A stretch of 64,000 bases of DNA, from NCBI GenBank assembly GCA_016713245.1, contig JADJPM010000004.1:3410001-3474000 (forward strand). The letters are read 5' to 3'. Origin of the DNA: Verrucomicrobiaceae bacterium. GTDB taxonomy: Bacteria > Verrucomicrobiota > Verrucomicrobiia > Verrucomicrobiales > Verrucomicrobiaceae. Within the stretch, counting starts at the first letter, position 1. The number at the start of each line of letters is the position of its first letter. The position numbers and the translations under genes are program-made. Positions 27,273 through 36,189 of this stretch are shown piece by piece. The notes below the pieces were generated by a model. The model did not search any database. It was given only the letters and a program-made list of their open reading frames with translations, and was not told the DNA's origin.

Positions 27273-27635
27273 ATGCAAGCACCCCAAATCACCGCCTACC
27301 TGAAAACCTACTGCGGCTGGAGCGAAGGCGTCCGCGCCATCTTCCGCAAGTACGACCTCGCCTTCGAGGAAAAGGACATCATCAAGAACCCGGCCTTTCG
27401 CTGGGAGATGGAGCAGAAGAGCGGTCAGCCCCTCTCCCCCTGTGTGGAGATCAACGGCACCATGCTGCCGGACATCAGCGGCGCCGAGGTGGAGGCCTGG
27501 ATGACCCAAAACGGCCTGCTCACGCCGAGTGACGCGCCCGCCGATGCGCCGACGAATTCCGCCTGCTCCGATGCCCAACACGCCGCCATGGCCGCCGGGG
27601 TCATGCCGGGTGCCACGGTGAAGTTTGTCGGCTAA
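27273..27635 (+). CDS. Glutaredoxin-like protein with CGWS site
   Basis: A 120-residue protein of thioredoxin fold. The redox site is YCGWSEG (Cys near 14, Ser at the second Cys position), and the cis-Pro region is LSPCVEINGTMLPDISGAEV. It thus has a monothiol-type site. The C-terminal 30 residues (TNSACSDAQHAAMAAGVMPG) form an extra tail not found in short glutaredoxins. Its role could be Fe-S cluster handling or protein deglutathionylation; the sequence does not settle which. It starts 67 nt after ridA. Confidence 0.85.
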   Translation: MQAPQITAYLKTYCGWSEGVRAIFRKYDLAFEEKDIIKNPAFRWEMEQKSGQPLSPCVEINGTMLPDISGAEVEAWMTQNGLLTPSDAPADAPTNSACSDAQHAAMAAGVMPGATVKFVG

Positions 27636-27648
27636 GCCATCTCCGATC

Positions 27649-28278
27649 ATGAAACGCTTTCTCCTTGTCCCCGCCCTCGCCCTTGCCTCGTGCAACTCCG
27701 TGTACTACGCCGCCTGGGAAAAACTGGGCTGGGAGAAGCGTGACCTGCTCGTCAGTGCGGTAAAGTCGGCCCGCGGCGAGCAAAAGGAGGCAGGCGAGGA
27801 GTTTCAGGATGCGCTCACTCAGCTCCAAAAGCTGACAGGCTACCGCGGCGGCAACCTCGAAAGCGCCTACAACAAGTTCAAAGCCGAATACGAAGACTGT
27901 GAAGCGCAAGCCACCAAGGTGCGCAGCGAGATTCGTGAGGTCGATCAGGTGGCCCGCGACCTTTTCCGCGAGTGGGAACGCGAGATCCGCCAGTATGAGA
28001 ACGCCTCCCTCGCGGCGGATAGCCGGGCGAAGCTGGCGGACACCCGCTCCCGCTTCCAGCAGCTCTCTTCCACCCTGCATGCCGCCGAGGCCAGCATGGA
28101 GCCCGTGCTCCGCCAATTCCGCGATCAGGTGCTCTATTTGAAGCATAACCTCAACGCCGCCGCCATCGGCTCCCTGCGTGGCAAGGCCGATACCATCCAG
28201 TCTGACATCCAGCGCCTGCTGGAGCAGATGAACCGCTCCATCGCTGAGGCAGACCGGTTCATCCAGACCATGAAATAA
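27649..28278 (+). CDS. DUF2959-like coiled-coil lipoprotein
   Basis: A 209-residue exported lipoprotein. ATG 27649 opens MKRFLLVPALALASCNSVYY with the lipobox ALASC. The rest is helical and heptad-rich (KSARGEQKEAGEEFQDALTQ, RFQQLSSTLHAAEASMEPVL, IQRLLEQMNRSIAEADRFI), predicted to form long coiled coils in the periplasm. The pattern matches the DUF2959 family of unknown function. The stop lies 13 nt after glutaredoxin and 7 nt before lipA, so the three may be one operon. Confidence 0.8.
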   Translation: MKRFLLVPALALASCNSVYYAAWEKLGWEKRDLLVSAVKSARGEQKEAGEEFQDALTQLQKLTGYRGGNLESAYNKFKAEYEDCEAQATKVRSEIREVDQVARDLFREWEREIRQYENASLAADSRAKLADTRSRFQQLSSTLHAAEASMEPVLRQFRDQVLYLKHNLNAAAIGSLRGKADTIQSDIQRLLEQMNRSIAEADRFIQTMK

Positions 28279-28285
28279 TCCCCCA

Positions 28286-29191
28286 ATGACCCCGAAAATC
28301 GACCCCGCCCTTCATCGCGACAAAAAGCCGGACTGGATCCGTGTGACGCTGCCGCGTGATCCGAAGTTTTGGAGCACGAAAGGCCTCATCACCGATCTGA
28401 AACTGCACACCGTGTGCGAAGAAGCCCAGTGCCCGAACCGCTGGGAATGCTGGAGCCAGGGAACCGCCACCTTCATGATCGCTGGTGATCGCTGCACCCG
28501 TGCCTGCGGCTTTTGCGCGGTGAAAACCGCCAAGCCCTTCGCTTTGGAGGCCGATGAACCTCAGCGAGTGGCCGAAGCCACGAAGCGCATGGGATTGAAC
28601 CACATCGTCATCACCGCCGTGGCCCGCGATGACATGAAAGACGGCGGTGCGGAGCACTTTGCCCGCACCATCGAGGCCGTGCGTGAAGCCGTGCCCACCA
28701 TCACCATCGAGATCCTCGTGCCGGACTTCAACGGCAAGGACGACGCTCTCGAAGTCGTGATGAAGGCCCGCCCGCACATCTTCAATCACAACCTGGAGAC
28801 CGTGGAGCGCCTCACCCCGCTCGTTCGCAGCCGGGCGCAGTATGCCCGCAGCCTTCACGTCCTGAAACGGGCCAAGGCCATGGCCCGCGAGATGGGCACC
28901 CAATGCTCCACCAAGAGCGGCCTCATGCTGGGCCTCGGCGAGACGGAGTTGGAGCTTTTCCAGGCCATGGATGACCTCCTGGAGCATGACGTGACCGTTT
29001 TGACCCTCGGCCAGTACCTGCGCCCCTCCGCCCAGCACCTCCCGGTGATCGATTACATCCACCCGGATACCTTTGAGAACTACAAGCAGATCGCCCTGAA
29101 GAAGGGCTTCCGCCATGTGGCCAGCGCCCCTCTGGTGCGTAGCTCGTATCACGCCTCCGATTTCCGCCCTGAGCTTGATGTCGGGGCCTGA
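28286..29191 (+). CDS. lipA: Lipoyl synthase
   Basis: LipA inserts two sulfurs into protein-bound octanoyl groups to make lipoyl cofactor for PDH, OGDH and the glycine cleavage system. The 301-residue radical-SAM protein has both Fe-S cluster motifs: the auxiliary-cluster CEEAQCPNRWEC and the radical-SAM CTRACGFC (CxxxCxxC), followed by GLNHIVITAVARDD and MLGLGETELE. The C-terminal RSSYHAS Ser-containing motif, a ligand of the auxiliary cluster, is present. lipB or lplA, which supply the octanoyl group, are not in the window. Confidence 0.97.
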   Translation: MTPKIDPALHRDKKPDWIRVTLPRDPKFWSTKGLITDLKLHTVCEEAQCPNRWECWSQGTATFMIAGDRCTRACGFCAVKTAKPFALEADEPQRVAEATKRMGLNHIVITAVARDDMKDGGAEHFARTIEAVREAVPTITIEILVPDFNGKDDALEVVMKARPHIFNHNLETVERLTPLVRSRAQYARSLHVLKRAKAMAREMGTQCSTKSGLMLGLGETELELFQAMDDLLEHDVTVLTLGQYLRPSAQHLPVIDYIHPDTFENYKQIALKKGFRHVASAPLVRSSYHASDFRPELDVGA

Positions 29192-29333
29192 CCTCCATCT
29201 TCCAGAGCCATTTCCCCATCCACCCGAGAGGAAATACCCATCCCAGCGCTGTAATTGGGGGTTTTTCCGCTTGCTGACTTGAGGCGAGCCTCTATCATCG
29301 CCGCTTCATTCCCGGGAGAAAAATCGTTTTTGT

Positions 29334-29362
29334 GAGAGTGGGGCCTTCCCCGCTCTCTTTTT
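29334..29362 (+). terminator. Terminator-like hairpin in the nusA leader (possible attenuator)
   Basis: gagagtgggg (29334-29343) pairs with ccccgctctc (29348-29357) through a 4-nt loop with one G-T wobble, followed by five Ts to 29362. It ends 23 nt before the nusA ATG, so it could end transcription before nusA and act as an attenuator, or simply terminate upstream transcripts. Confidence 0.7.
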
Positions 29363-29385
29363 GTCTCGGGATGTGAGATTTTTTT

Positions 29386-30648
29386 ATGATCAGCGAACTC
29401 AAGACCCTGTTTGATTACTACGAGAAAGAGAAAGGCATCGACCGTGAGAAGATGGTCGAGGCTCTCTCGCAGGCCCTTCTGGCCGCCTCGAAGAAAAGCA
29501 TCGGCCCGGCTCGTGAGCTGCGTATCGACATTGATCCTGACAAAGGCACCATCAAGGCCTTCGCAAAACTGCTCGCCGTCGAGACCGTCTCCAATCCCTG
29601 GGAGGAACTCCCCCTCGCCAAGGCCCGCAAAATCAAAAAAGACGCTGAACTCGGCGATGAAATCGAGCTCGAAGTCACGCCCAACAATATGGGCCGTATC
29701 GCCGCCCAGACCGCGAAGCAGACGATGCTCCAGCGCCTCCGCATGGCGGAGAAGGAGAATCTCTATGAGGAGTTCAAAGACCGCACCGGTGACGTCGTCA
29801 GTGGCGTGGTGCGTCGCTTTGAGAAATCCGATGTCGTCATCGACCTCGGCAAGTTCGAAGGCATCATGCCTGGCAAGGAACGCGTCGCTACGGAGGACTA
29901 CAACGTCAGCGACCGCATGCGCTTCTATGTGAAGGCCGTCGAAAAAGACACGGGACGTGGCCCGGAGATCATCCTCTCCCGTGCGCATCCGAATTTCGTG
30001 CGTCGCCTGTTTGAATTCGAAGTCAGCGAGATCGGTGACCGCACCGTCGAAATCGCCAGTATCTCTCGCGAGGCCGGTTACCGCACGAAAGTGGCCGTTC
30101 ACAGCGCCGATGAGAAGGTGGATCCCGTGGGTGCCTGCGTCGGCCTGCGTGGTGCCCGCGTGAAGAACATCGTCCGTGAGCTCAACAACGAGAAGGTGGA
30201 CATCATCCGCTGGAAGAGCGATCCCGCCGAGTTCGTCCGCGAGGCTTTGAAGCCGATCAAAGTCATCAGCATCACCGTCGATAAAGACAAGAAGCAGGCC
30301 CACCTCACCGTCAGCGAAGAAGAGCTCTCTAAGGCCATCGGTCGCCGCGGTCAGAATGCCCGCCTCACCTCCCGCCTCGTCGGCATGGACCTCATCATCG
30401 AGAAGGACGAGCACGCCGAGCAGGTCTTTGAAGGCCAGATGGGCAGCGCCGTCCAGCACCTCGTCGAGGCCCTCGGAATCACCGCCGATACCGCCCGCCT
30501 GCTCGCTCAAAACGGCATGGCTGATCTCGCCATGTTTGCCTACGCCGATGTCGAAGACGTCACCGAAATGCTCGGTGGTGACCGCGCCCTCGCCGAGCAA
30601 ATCCTCGCCAAGGCTCAAACGAATGCTCCCGCCCCTTCTGGGGAGTAA
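29386..30648 (+). CDS. nusA: Transcription termination/antitermination factor NusA
   Basis: NusA binds RNA polymerase and nascent RNA, and modulates pausing, termination and antitermination. The 420-residue protein has the N-terminal RNAP-binding domain (ISELKTLFDYYEKEKGIDRE), an S1 domain (DVVSGVVRRFEKSDVVIDLG), two KH domains (GACVGLRGARVKNIVRELNN; LSKAIGRRGQNARLTSRLVG) and a short helical C-terminal region with VEALGITADTARLLAQNGMA. It lacks the E. coli acidic repeats, as is usual outside proteobacteria. It heads the nusA-infB-rbfA cluster. No rimP gene is found in the 195 nt upstream. Confidence 0.97.
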   Translation: MISELKTLFDYYEKEKGIDREKMVEALSQALLAASKKSIGPARELRIDIDPDKGTIKAFAKLLAVETVSNPWEELPLAKARKIKKDAELGDEIELEVTPNNMGRIAAQTAKQTMLQRLRMAEKENLYEEFKDRTGDVVSGVVRRFEKSDVVIDLGKFEGIMPGKERVATEDYNVSDRMRFYVKAVEKDTGRGPEIILSRAHPNFVRRLFEFEVSEIGDRTVEIASISREAGYRTKVAVHSADEKVDPVGACVGLRGARVKNIVRELNNEKVDIIRWKSDPAEFVREALKPIKVISITVDKDKKQAHLTVSEEELSKAIGRRGQNARLTSRLVGMDLIIEKDEHAEQVFEGQMGSAVQHLVEALGITADTARLLAQNGMADLAMFAYADVEDVTEMLGGDRALAEQILAKAQTNAPAPSGE

Positions 30649-30744
30649 ACCCGTTTGCCGCCATGCGCTCCTCAGTCACCAGTTCCATCCACCTTCAGCC
30701 AGTTCCCCAACTAGCACCCCTCCTGTCTTTACCACTACCCACGC

Positions 30745-33015
30745 ATGCCCGGAAAATCCTCCACTCCGAAACCCGACAAGCCCTCCGTCACCGAAACAGG
30801 TGACGAGAAGCTGCCAGCCGAAAGCGCCAAGCCGAAAAAACCCGCCGGCAAGAAAGTGCTTTCGCTGATCGAGGAAGTCGAAGAGGACAAGACCAAGGCC
30901 AAGGCACCACGTAAGGAGGCCACCAGCATGCTCCCACGCATTGGAGCCAAGCCTCCGGTGAAAAAAGAAGTCGCCCCGGCCCCTGCGCCACCCGCCGAGC
31001 CCGCCAAACCCACGCTCGACGATCAGAAGAGAGATGCACTCAACCTCTTCGACGAGAAACCTAAGCGCCGCGAGCGCCCCGCCGTCACCGCCACCACGGT
31101 TTCAGCCCTCCCGCCGATCTCCCTACTACTGGACGAGCCGGCGAAGCCAAAGGTCGCCGTGGCAGCCCCACCTCCGCCGCCCGTGGCCGAGGTCGTGGTG
31201 CCCGAGTTTGAACTCGGCGAAAATGGCGAAAAGATCATCCTTCTGAAGCCACCGATCATTGTGAAGGATCTGGCGGAAAAGATGGGCCTCAAGCCCTTCA
31301 AGATCATCTCCGATCTCATCGCCTTCAAAGTCTTCGCCAGTGCTGACAAGGCCATCGACATCGAAGTGGCCGAAAAAATCTGCGAAAAGCACGGCTTCCG
31401 CCTTGAGCGTGAAAAACGCGAAAAAGGCGGCGGGGTTCACAAGGTCGAAGAAGTCATCGTCGAGCCGGAAAAGCTGCCGGAACCCACCGCCGAGGAAAAA
31501 GACACCCGAGCGCTTCGTGCCCCCATCATCACCTTCATGGGCCACGTCGATCACGGCAAAACATCCCTCCTCGATGCCCTGCGCAAGACCCAGGTGGCCC
31601 ACGGCGAAGCCGGTGGCATCACCCAGCACATCGGTGCCTACTGCATTTTCCACGATGGCAAGCCCATCACCTTCATCGACACCCCCGGCCATGCCGCCTT
31701 CTCCGCCATGCGGGCACGCGGTGCCAATGTGACCGATATCGTCGTCCTTATCATCGCCGCCGATGACGGCATCATGCCACAGACCAAAGAGGCCCTCTCT
31801 CACGCCAAAGCCGCCGGCGTACAGCTCATGGTCGCCATTAATAAATGCGATCTGCCCACCGCCGATGTCATGCGGGTCAAAGGCCAGCTTCAGGAGATCG
31901 GCCTCGCTCCCGTCGATTGGGGTGGTGAGATCGAATGCATGGAAGTCTCCGCCCGCAGCGGCCTAGGCCTCGACAACCTTCTCGAAACCATGGCCCTCCA
32001 GGCCGAGGTGCTCGAACTCAAGGCCGATCCCAAGGCTCCCGCACGCGCCACCGTCATCGAATCCTCCATGGTCGCCGGCAAAGGCCCCGTCGCCACCGTC
32101 ATCGTCGGCCAGGGCACCCTCCAAGTCGGCCAGCCCTTCATCTGCGGCCCGTATTGGGGCAAAGTGAAGGCCCTCATCAACGATCGCGGCCAGAACATCA
32201 AAGAAGTCCTCCCCGGCATGCCCTGCGAGGTCATCGGCTTCTCCGACATGCCCAATGTCGGCGACGAAGTCGTCTTCATGGACAGTGAGCGTTCCGTCAA
32301 AAAACTCAGCGAAGAGCGCCTCGAAGAGATGCGCCAGAAGAAGCTCGCCACCCCGCGCCGCACCACGTTGGAACACCTCTTCGCCTCCATCGAAGAAGGC
32401 AACAAGAAGGCCCTCAAGGTCGTCCTCAAGGCCGATGTGCAGGGTTCCGTCGAGGCCATCTCCAAATGCCTCAAGGACATCAAGAGTGACAAGATCAACC
32501 TCGAAATCCTCCACGCCGAGGCTGGCTCCATCACCGAGAGCGATGTGCTCCTCTGCTCCGCCTCAGACGCCCTCATCCTTGGCTTCAACGTCAAGGTCGA
32601 GAACAAAGCCCTCGCCGTCTCCAAGCGTGAAGGCGTTCAGATCAAGCTCTACTCCATCATCTATGAGCTCATCGATCAGGTCAAAGAAGCCCTTGAAGGC
32701 CTCCTCGATCCGATCACCCGCGAAAAAGTCCTCGGCCATGCCCGCGTAAAGCAGGTCTTCAAGGTCCAGAAAGGCTACGTCGGCGGCTCCGTCGTCACCG
32801 ATGGCCTCATGCACCGCAAGCAGCGTGCCCGCGTCCTCCGTGGCGGCCAAGCCGTTTACGATGGCGGCTTCGAAACCCTCCGCCGCTTCCAGGACGAGGT
32901 CCCCGAAGTCCGCAACGGCCTCGAATGCGGCATCAAGCTCAACGGCTTCTCCGACTACGAAGAAGGCGATGTCATCGAGTGCTACGAGCTCGAAAAAATC
33001 CCCCAAACCCTCTAA
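30745..33015 (+). CDS. infB: Translation initiation factor IF-2
   Basis: IF-2 is the GTPase that brings fMet-tRNA to the ribosomal P site. The 756-residue protein has a Pro/Ala/Lys-rich N-terminal extension (to about 150), the IF2 N-domain and then the G domain: G1 GHVDHGKTS (about 266-274), [11 protein letters not shown] and NKCD. Beyond these lie domain II ([20 protein letters not shown]) and the C-terminal tRNA-binding domains, ending [16 protein letters not shown]. It is shorter at the N-terminus than in E. coli. It follows nusA after 96 nt. Confidence 0.98.
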   Translation: MPGKSSTPKPDKPSVTETGDEKLPAESAKPKKPAGKKVLSLIEEVEEDKTKAKAPRKEATSMLPRIGAKPPVKKEVAPAPAPPAEPAKPTLDDQKRDALNLFDEKPKRRERPAVTATTVSALPPISLLLDEPAKPKVAVAAPPPPPVAEVVVPEFELGENGEKIILLKPPIIVKDLAEKMGLKPFKIISDLIAFKVFASADKAIDIEVAEKICEKHGFRLEREKREKGGGVHKVEEVIVEPEKLPEPTAEEKDTRALRAPIITFMGHVDHGKTSLLDALRKTQVAHGEAGGITQHIGAYCIFHDGKPITFIDTPGHAAFSAMRARGANVTDIVVLIIAADDGIMPQTKEALSHAKAAGVQLMVAINKCDLPTADVMRVKGQLQEIGLAPVDWGGEIECMEVSARSGLGLDNLLETMALQAEVLELKADPKAPARATVIESSMVAGKGPVATVIVGQGTLQVGQPFICGPYWGKVKALINDRGQNIKEVLPGMPCEVIGFSDMPNVGDEVVFMDSERSVKKLSEERLEEMRQKKLATPRRTTLEHLFASIEEGNKKALKVVLKADVQGSVEAISKCLKDIKSDKINLEILHAEAGSITESDVLLCSASDALILGFNVKVENKALAVSKREGVQIKLYSIIYELIDQVKEALEGLLDPITREKVLGHARVKQVFKVQKGYVGGSVVTDGLMHRKQRARVLRGGQAVYDGGFETLRRFQDEVPEVRNGLECGIKLNGFSDYEEGDVIECYELEKIPQTL

Positions 33016-33046
33016 AGCATGGAGCTTGGGGCATGCAGCCTCTGCC

Positions 33047-33074
33047 CCCCATGCTCCACGCCCCATGCTCCACG
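33047..33074 (+). repeat. Tandem 14-bp repeat directly before rbfA
   Basis: Two exact direct copies of ccccatgctccacg (33047-33060 and 33061-33074) fill the end of the infB-rbfA gap; the second ends immediately before the rbfA ATG at 33075. Related catggagc units lie in the same gap (33019) and upstream of recF on the other strand (35001-35030). Confidence 0.7.
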
Positions 33075-33440
33075 ATGTCCCTTCGTCTCGACAAAGTCTG
33101 TGAACTCATGCGCCGCGAGCTCTCGCTCGTCGTCGAGAAGGACTACCGTCCCGAAAACGGCCTACTCACCGTGCATGAAGTCGTCGTAAACGCCGATTTG
33201 AAGCACGCCACCGTTCACGTCGGTGTCATTGGCAAGCCCCACCAACAGGAAGCCATCGTCGAACGCCTCAACAAAGCACGCGGAGCCATCCAGCGGGACC
33301 TCTACAAACGCGTCAAGCTGCGGAATAGCCCGCATCTTCACTTCCGCCTCGATCACACCGTCGAGCGTGCCGTGCCGCTGGTACACCTCATCGACAATCT
33401 GCCGCCACCAGCGCCAGAACTACCAGCGGCCGAATCGTGA
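33075..33440 (+). CDS. rbfA: 30S ribosome-binding factor A
   Basis: RbfA binds the 30S subunit during 16S rRNA maturation and cold adaptation. The 121-residue protein has a KH-like fold: MSLRLDKVCELMRRELSLVV, NADLKHATVHVGVIG and RGAIQRDLYKRVKLRNSPHL, ending at FRLDHTVERAVPLVHLID. ATG 33075 matches the family start; the frame is open upstream but only through repeat DNA and infB. It is the third gene of the nusA-infB-rbfA cluster, after a 59-nt gap containing repeats. Confidence 0.93.
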   Translation: MSLRLDKVCELMRRELSLVVEKDYRPENGLLTVHEVVVNADLKHATVHVGVIGKPHQQEAIVERLNKARGAIQRDLYKRVKLRNSPHLHFRLDHTVERAVPLVHLIDNLPPPAPELPAAES

Positions 33441-33446
33441 ACCGCC

Positions 33447-33476
33447 GAAGAGAGGCAGGATTCCCCTGCCCTCTTC
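33447..33476. terminator. Hairpin between convergent rbfA and FKBP genes
   Basis: gaagag-a-ggcagg (33447-33459) pairs with cctgcc-ctcttc (33465-33476) with one bulge and a 5-nt loop. There is no T tract on either side, so it is a possible bidirectional or factor-assisted terminator, by position between convergent genes. Confidence 0.4.
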
Positions 33477-33494
33477 AGCGAACCATCAAAGAGC

Positions 33495-33890
33495 TCACTT
33501 CACCTTGAAGAGCTCCACGTCGAAAATCAGCGCCTCATTCGGGCCGATGTCGCGACCAGCGCCACGGGAGCCGTAGGCCAGCTTCGAAGGGATATAGAAG
33601 CGGAACTTGGAACCTTCCTTCATGAGCTGCACGCCCTCCGTCCAGCCGGCGATGACGCGATTCAGCGGGAACTCGATGGTCTCTTTGCGGCGGTAGCTGC
33701 TGTCAAAGACGGTGCCGTCGATCAGCGTGCCTTCGTAATGTACTTCCACGGTGTCCGTGGCCTTCGGGCTCTTGCCGGTGCCTTCGGTGATGACTTTGTA
33801 TTGGAGACCAGAGGCCGTGACTTTCACGCCTTCCTTCTTGGCGTTGTCTTCGAGAAATTTTTCACCTTTGGCGAGTGCGATATCGGACAT
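33495..33890 (-). CDS. FKBP-type peptidyl-prolyl isomerase
   Basis: A 131-residue FKBP that catalyses cis-trans isomerisation of X-Pro bonds. Visible marks are GLQYKVITEGTGKSP, VEVHYEGTLIDGTVFDSSYR, the active-site FPLNRVIAGWTEGVQLMKEG and the LAYGSRGAGRDIGPNEALIF loop. There is no signal peptide (MSDIALAKGEKFL), so it is probably cytoplasmic. A short N-terminal helix precedes the domain, as in Mip/FkpA proteins. It is downstream of recF in the same direction after a 49-nt gap. Confidence 0.95.
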   Translation of the reverse strand: MSDIALAKGEKFLEDNAKKEGVKVTASGLQYKVITEGTGKSPKATDTVEVHYEGTLIDGTVFDSSYRRKETIEFPLNRVIAGWTEGVQLMKEGSKFRFYIPSKLAYGSRGAGRDIGPNEALIFDVELFKVK

Positions 33891-33939
33891 GATGGGATGT
33901 GCGTTGGGGGTTGGTTAAGAGGGCGCGAGACTAGCCGCC

Positions 33940-35004
33940 TCACGCCATCTGGCAAGCCCGGCCGCCATCCACCTGATGCACGATCCCGCTCAGCGCATCC
34001 TTCTCCGCCCAGTCGAGATTCGTCGTCGTGATGATCTTTTGCGTGCCGTTGGGCAGCAAACTCAACAGCGCACGGCGACGGAAGGCATCCAGTTCGCCGA
34101 AGACGTCGTCGATGAGCATCAGCGGAGCCTCGCCGCGTGATTTCTCCAGCACGTGGGCCTGCGCGAGCTTCATCGACAGCGCAAACGACCGCTGCTGGCC
34201 TTCGCTCGCGAAAGTCGTCGCGTCGCGATCATTCAAAAACATCGCGATGTCGTCGCGATGCGGCCCGAAGGCCGTGGAGCGTGATTTTGACTCTTCCTCA
34301 CGCATGCCTGCGAGCGACTCAAACAGGCTCCCGGCCTCCCAGGTGCTCGTGAAGGCGATCCGCGTGTTTTCCGCGCCTTCGCTCAAATGCGCATGCGCGG
34401 CGGAAACCTGCGGATTCAGCGCTTCGCAGAGTTCGGCACGTCGCTGCCACAAAACGGCCGCAAAGCCGTCCATCACCCGCGCAAAGGCATCCGCCTGCTT
34501 CCAAGCGATCACGGCATCGCGCTTCAAAACGTAGTTCCGACCTCGCAAAGCCCGCTCATAGCCGCGCAGCGCGTGCAGGTAGTCCGGAAACATCTGACTC
34601 GCCGCGAAATCCAAAAAGCGTCGCCGATGCTCCGCACCGCCGCGCAGCAGATTCATGTCCCGATGGTCCATCCACACCACCAAACCGGCCGCCGCGAGAT
34701 AATCGGCCGATTTCCCGCACGTCACGCCATCCAGCGCGAGACGTCGCGACGTGGCGTTTTGGGCATAGCGCAGCCGTTTGCCGCTCCACACCGCCTCCAC
34801 GAGACAGGTCGAGGCCTCAAAGCGCACCAACTCACCGCGAATCGTCGTCCGCGGCGATTGCAGCCGCATCAGCACACACGCCGCCTCGATGAGCGAGGTC
34901 TTCCCCTGCGCATTCCGCCCCACCAGCAGCGTCACATCCGGATGCAGCTCCACCTTCGCCTCGGCGAAGCAGCGGAAATCACGCACAAACAGGTCAGACA
35001 GCAT
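33940..35004 (-). CDS. recF: DNA recombination/repair protein RecF
   Basis: RecF helps load RecA at ssDNA gaps during repair and replication restart. The 354-residue SMC-like ATPase shows LFVRDFRCFAEAKVELHP, Walker A GRNAQGKTS (about residues 30-38), the family YLAAAGLVVWMDHRDMNLLR region, GPHRDDIAM and the signature/Walker B region ASEGQQRS then LMLIDDVFGELD. ATG 35004 is preceded by a repeat-like sequence; the frame is open far upstream only by chance. recF is not next to dnaN or gyrB here, unlike the classic order. Confidence 0.94.
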   Translation of the reverse strand: MLSDLFVRDFRCFAEAKVELHPDVTLLVGRNAQGKTSLIEAACVLMRLQSPRTTIRGELVRFEASTCLVEAVWSGKRLRYAQNATSRRLALDGVTCGKSADYLAAAGLVVWMDHRDMNLLRGGAEHRRRFLDFAASQMFPDYLHALRGYERALRGRNYVLKRDAVIAWKQADAFARVMDGFAAVLWQRRAELCEALNPQVSAAHAHLSEGAENTRIAFTSTWEAGSLFESLAGMREEESKSRSTAFGPHRDDIAMFLNDRDATTFASEGQQRSFALSMKLAQAHVLEKSRGEAPLMLIDDVFGELDAFRRRALLSLLPNGTQKIITTTNLDWAEKDALSGIVHQVDGGRACQMA

Positions 35005-35079
35005 GGAGCGTGGAGCAAGGAGCATGGAGTGCCAGCAAGGCAAACTCGACTTTCGCCAAAAAAAGGCCACTATCGGCCC

Positions 35080-35391
35080 ATGTCCGCCATCACCGCTGCC
35101 GAGCTTGCCGAACTCCCACGCCTCACGCGTGAGCAGATCGCCGCGCCCACGGTGGAGCGCGGGCAGCGCATCCGGGAGCTGTATCTGGCCCGCCCGGCGA
35201 ACTACGATTACCACAAGGCCTTCGTCGTCGCCCGCATCCTCAGCAGCGAGCGACTCCGCACCCGCGCCAAATGGATTCGCTTTGCCAAAGAACTCATCGA
35301 AGACCCCGGTGTCGAAAACCGCCTCATCGACCAAGCCATGAACCTCATTCGCTTGGAGAAAAAAGAAGGCATCCGGCTCCGCTGGCAATAA
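35080..35391 (+). CDS. Small helical protein of unknown function
   Basis: A 103-residue protein (MSAITAAELAELPRLTREQI to EKKEGIRLRWQ) predicted to be all helical and basic. I do not recognise it. ATG 35080 opens the protein-like part of a longer open frame that is antisense to recF. The next gene starts 12 nt after the stop, so the two are probably co-expressed and may function together with the nucleotidyltransferase-like protein. A toxin-antitoxin-like role is possible but unsupported. Confidence 0.6.
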   Translation: MSAITAAELAELPRLTREQIAAPTVERGQRIRELYLARPANYDYHKAFVVARILSSERLRTRAKWIRFAKELIEDPGVENRLIDQAMNLIRLEKKEGIRLRWQ

Positions 35392-35403
35392 CCCCTTCTC
35401 ACC

Positions 35404-36129
35404 ATGAACTGGAGCGACGCACCGCCCAACTGGAACACGCCCATCGGCGAAAAGATCGACCGCTTTTTCCAGGCCGTCGCGGAGCGATTCCCCGGCTACA
35501 GCGAAACCATCGTCGTCTTCGGCTCCGCCACCATCCATCTGCGGCTCGATCCCGCCTTCAACAGCGCCGATGCCGATCTCCGCGTAGGCACCGATGACAT
35601 CCTGCCCTTCAAAGCCCTCACCGAGGAGATCGGCATGGGCAAAAGCGGCCAGGAGGAAGGCCTTTTCTACCTCGACATCACCCCGCCCAGTGCCTTTCGC
35701 TCCACGGAAAGCTGGTATGGCCGTGCGCACACCGAAACACGCCATGGGCTGAAAATCATGATGCCCCAGGTACGGGATGCCTTGGTCGGAAAACTGCATC
35801 GCCGCCGCAAACCCGACCAAGACAGCATCGTGCCCAAAGACCTCCGTGCCTTCCTCCGCGTTCAGGAACTCAGCGGCGGCCATCCCACCGAGGCGGAGCT
35901 GCTCAAGGACATCCTCCTTTGCCCCTATGCCTGGCATCTCCAGATGAGCGGCGAAGTCACCGACTTCCGCCGAAATCTCGAAGACCTCTGGCCCGTGCTC
36001 TATCACAAGCCGCTCGACGTTCAGCAGCAGATCATCCGCCCACTCCTTCATGAGTTGGAACTCTCCGGCTACACCGAAAGCCAAGACTGGTATGCCCTCG
36101 TCCGCGCTCTCAGCCCCACGCGGCCTTGA
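35404..36129 (+). CDS. Putative nucleotidyltransferase-fold protein
   Basis: A 241-residue cytoplasmic protein. The segment VVFGSATIHLRLDP then NSADADLRVG (residues about 38-60) resembles the GS...D-x-D catalytic block of minimal nucleotidyltransferases, here with SADADL. The rest (MMPQVRDALVGKLHRRRKPD, KDLRAFLRVQ, LLKDILLCPYAWHLQM) is helical. Which group it would transfer is unknown. It pairs with the small gene just upstream (12-nt gap). If the motif is coincidental, this remains a conserved hypothetical protein. Confidence 0.6.
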   Translation: MNWSDAPPNWNTPIGEKIDRFFQAVAERFPGYSETIVVFGSATIHLRLDPAFNSADADLRVGTDDILPFKALTEEIGMGKSGQEEGLFYLDITPPSAFRSTESWYGRAHTETRHGLKIMMPQVRDALVGKLHRRRKPDQDSIVPKDLRAFLRVQELSGGHPTEAELLKDILLCPYAWHLQMSGEVTDFRRNLEDLWPVLYHKPLDVQQQIIRPLLHELELSGYTESQDWYALVRALSPTRP

Positions 36130-36189
36130 TTTCAACGGCAGGCGTGATTGCCACTTGTCACAACCACTGGCCTCTGCTGCGATGGGCAA

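Noticed and set aside
34387..35079. Extension of the small gene at 35080 upstream
   Set aside because: That part is antisense to recF and protein-like composition begins only at ATG 35080.
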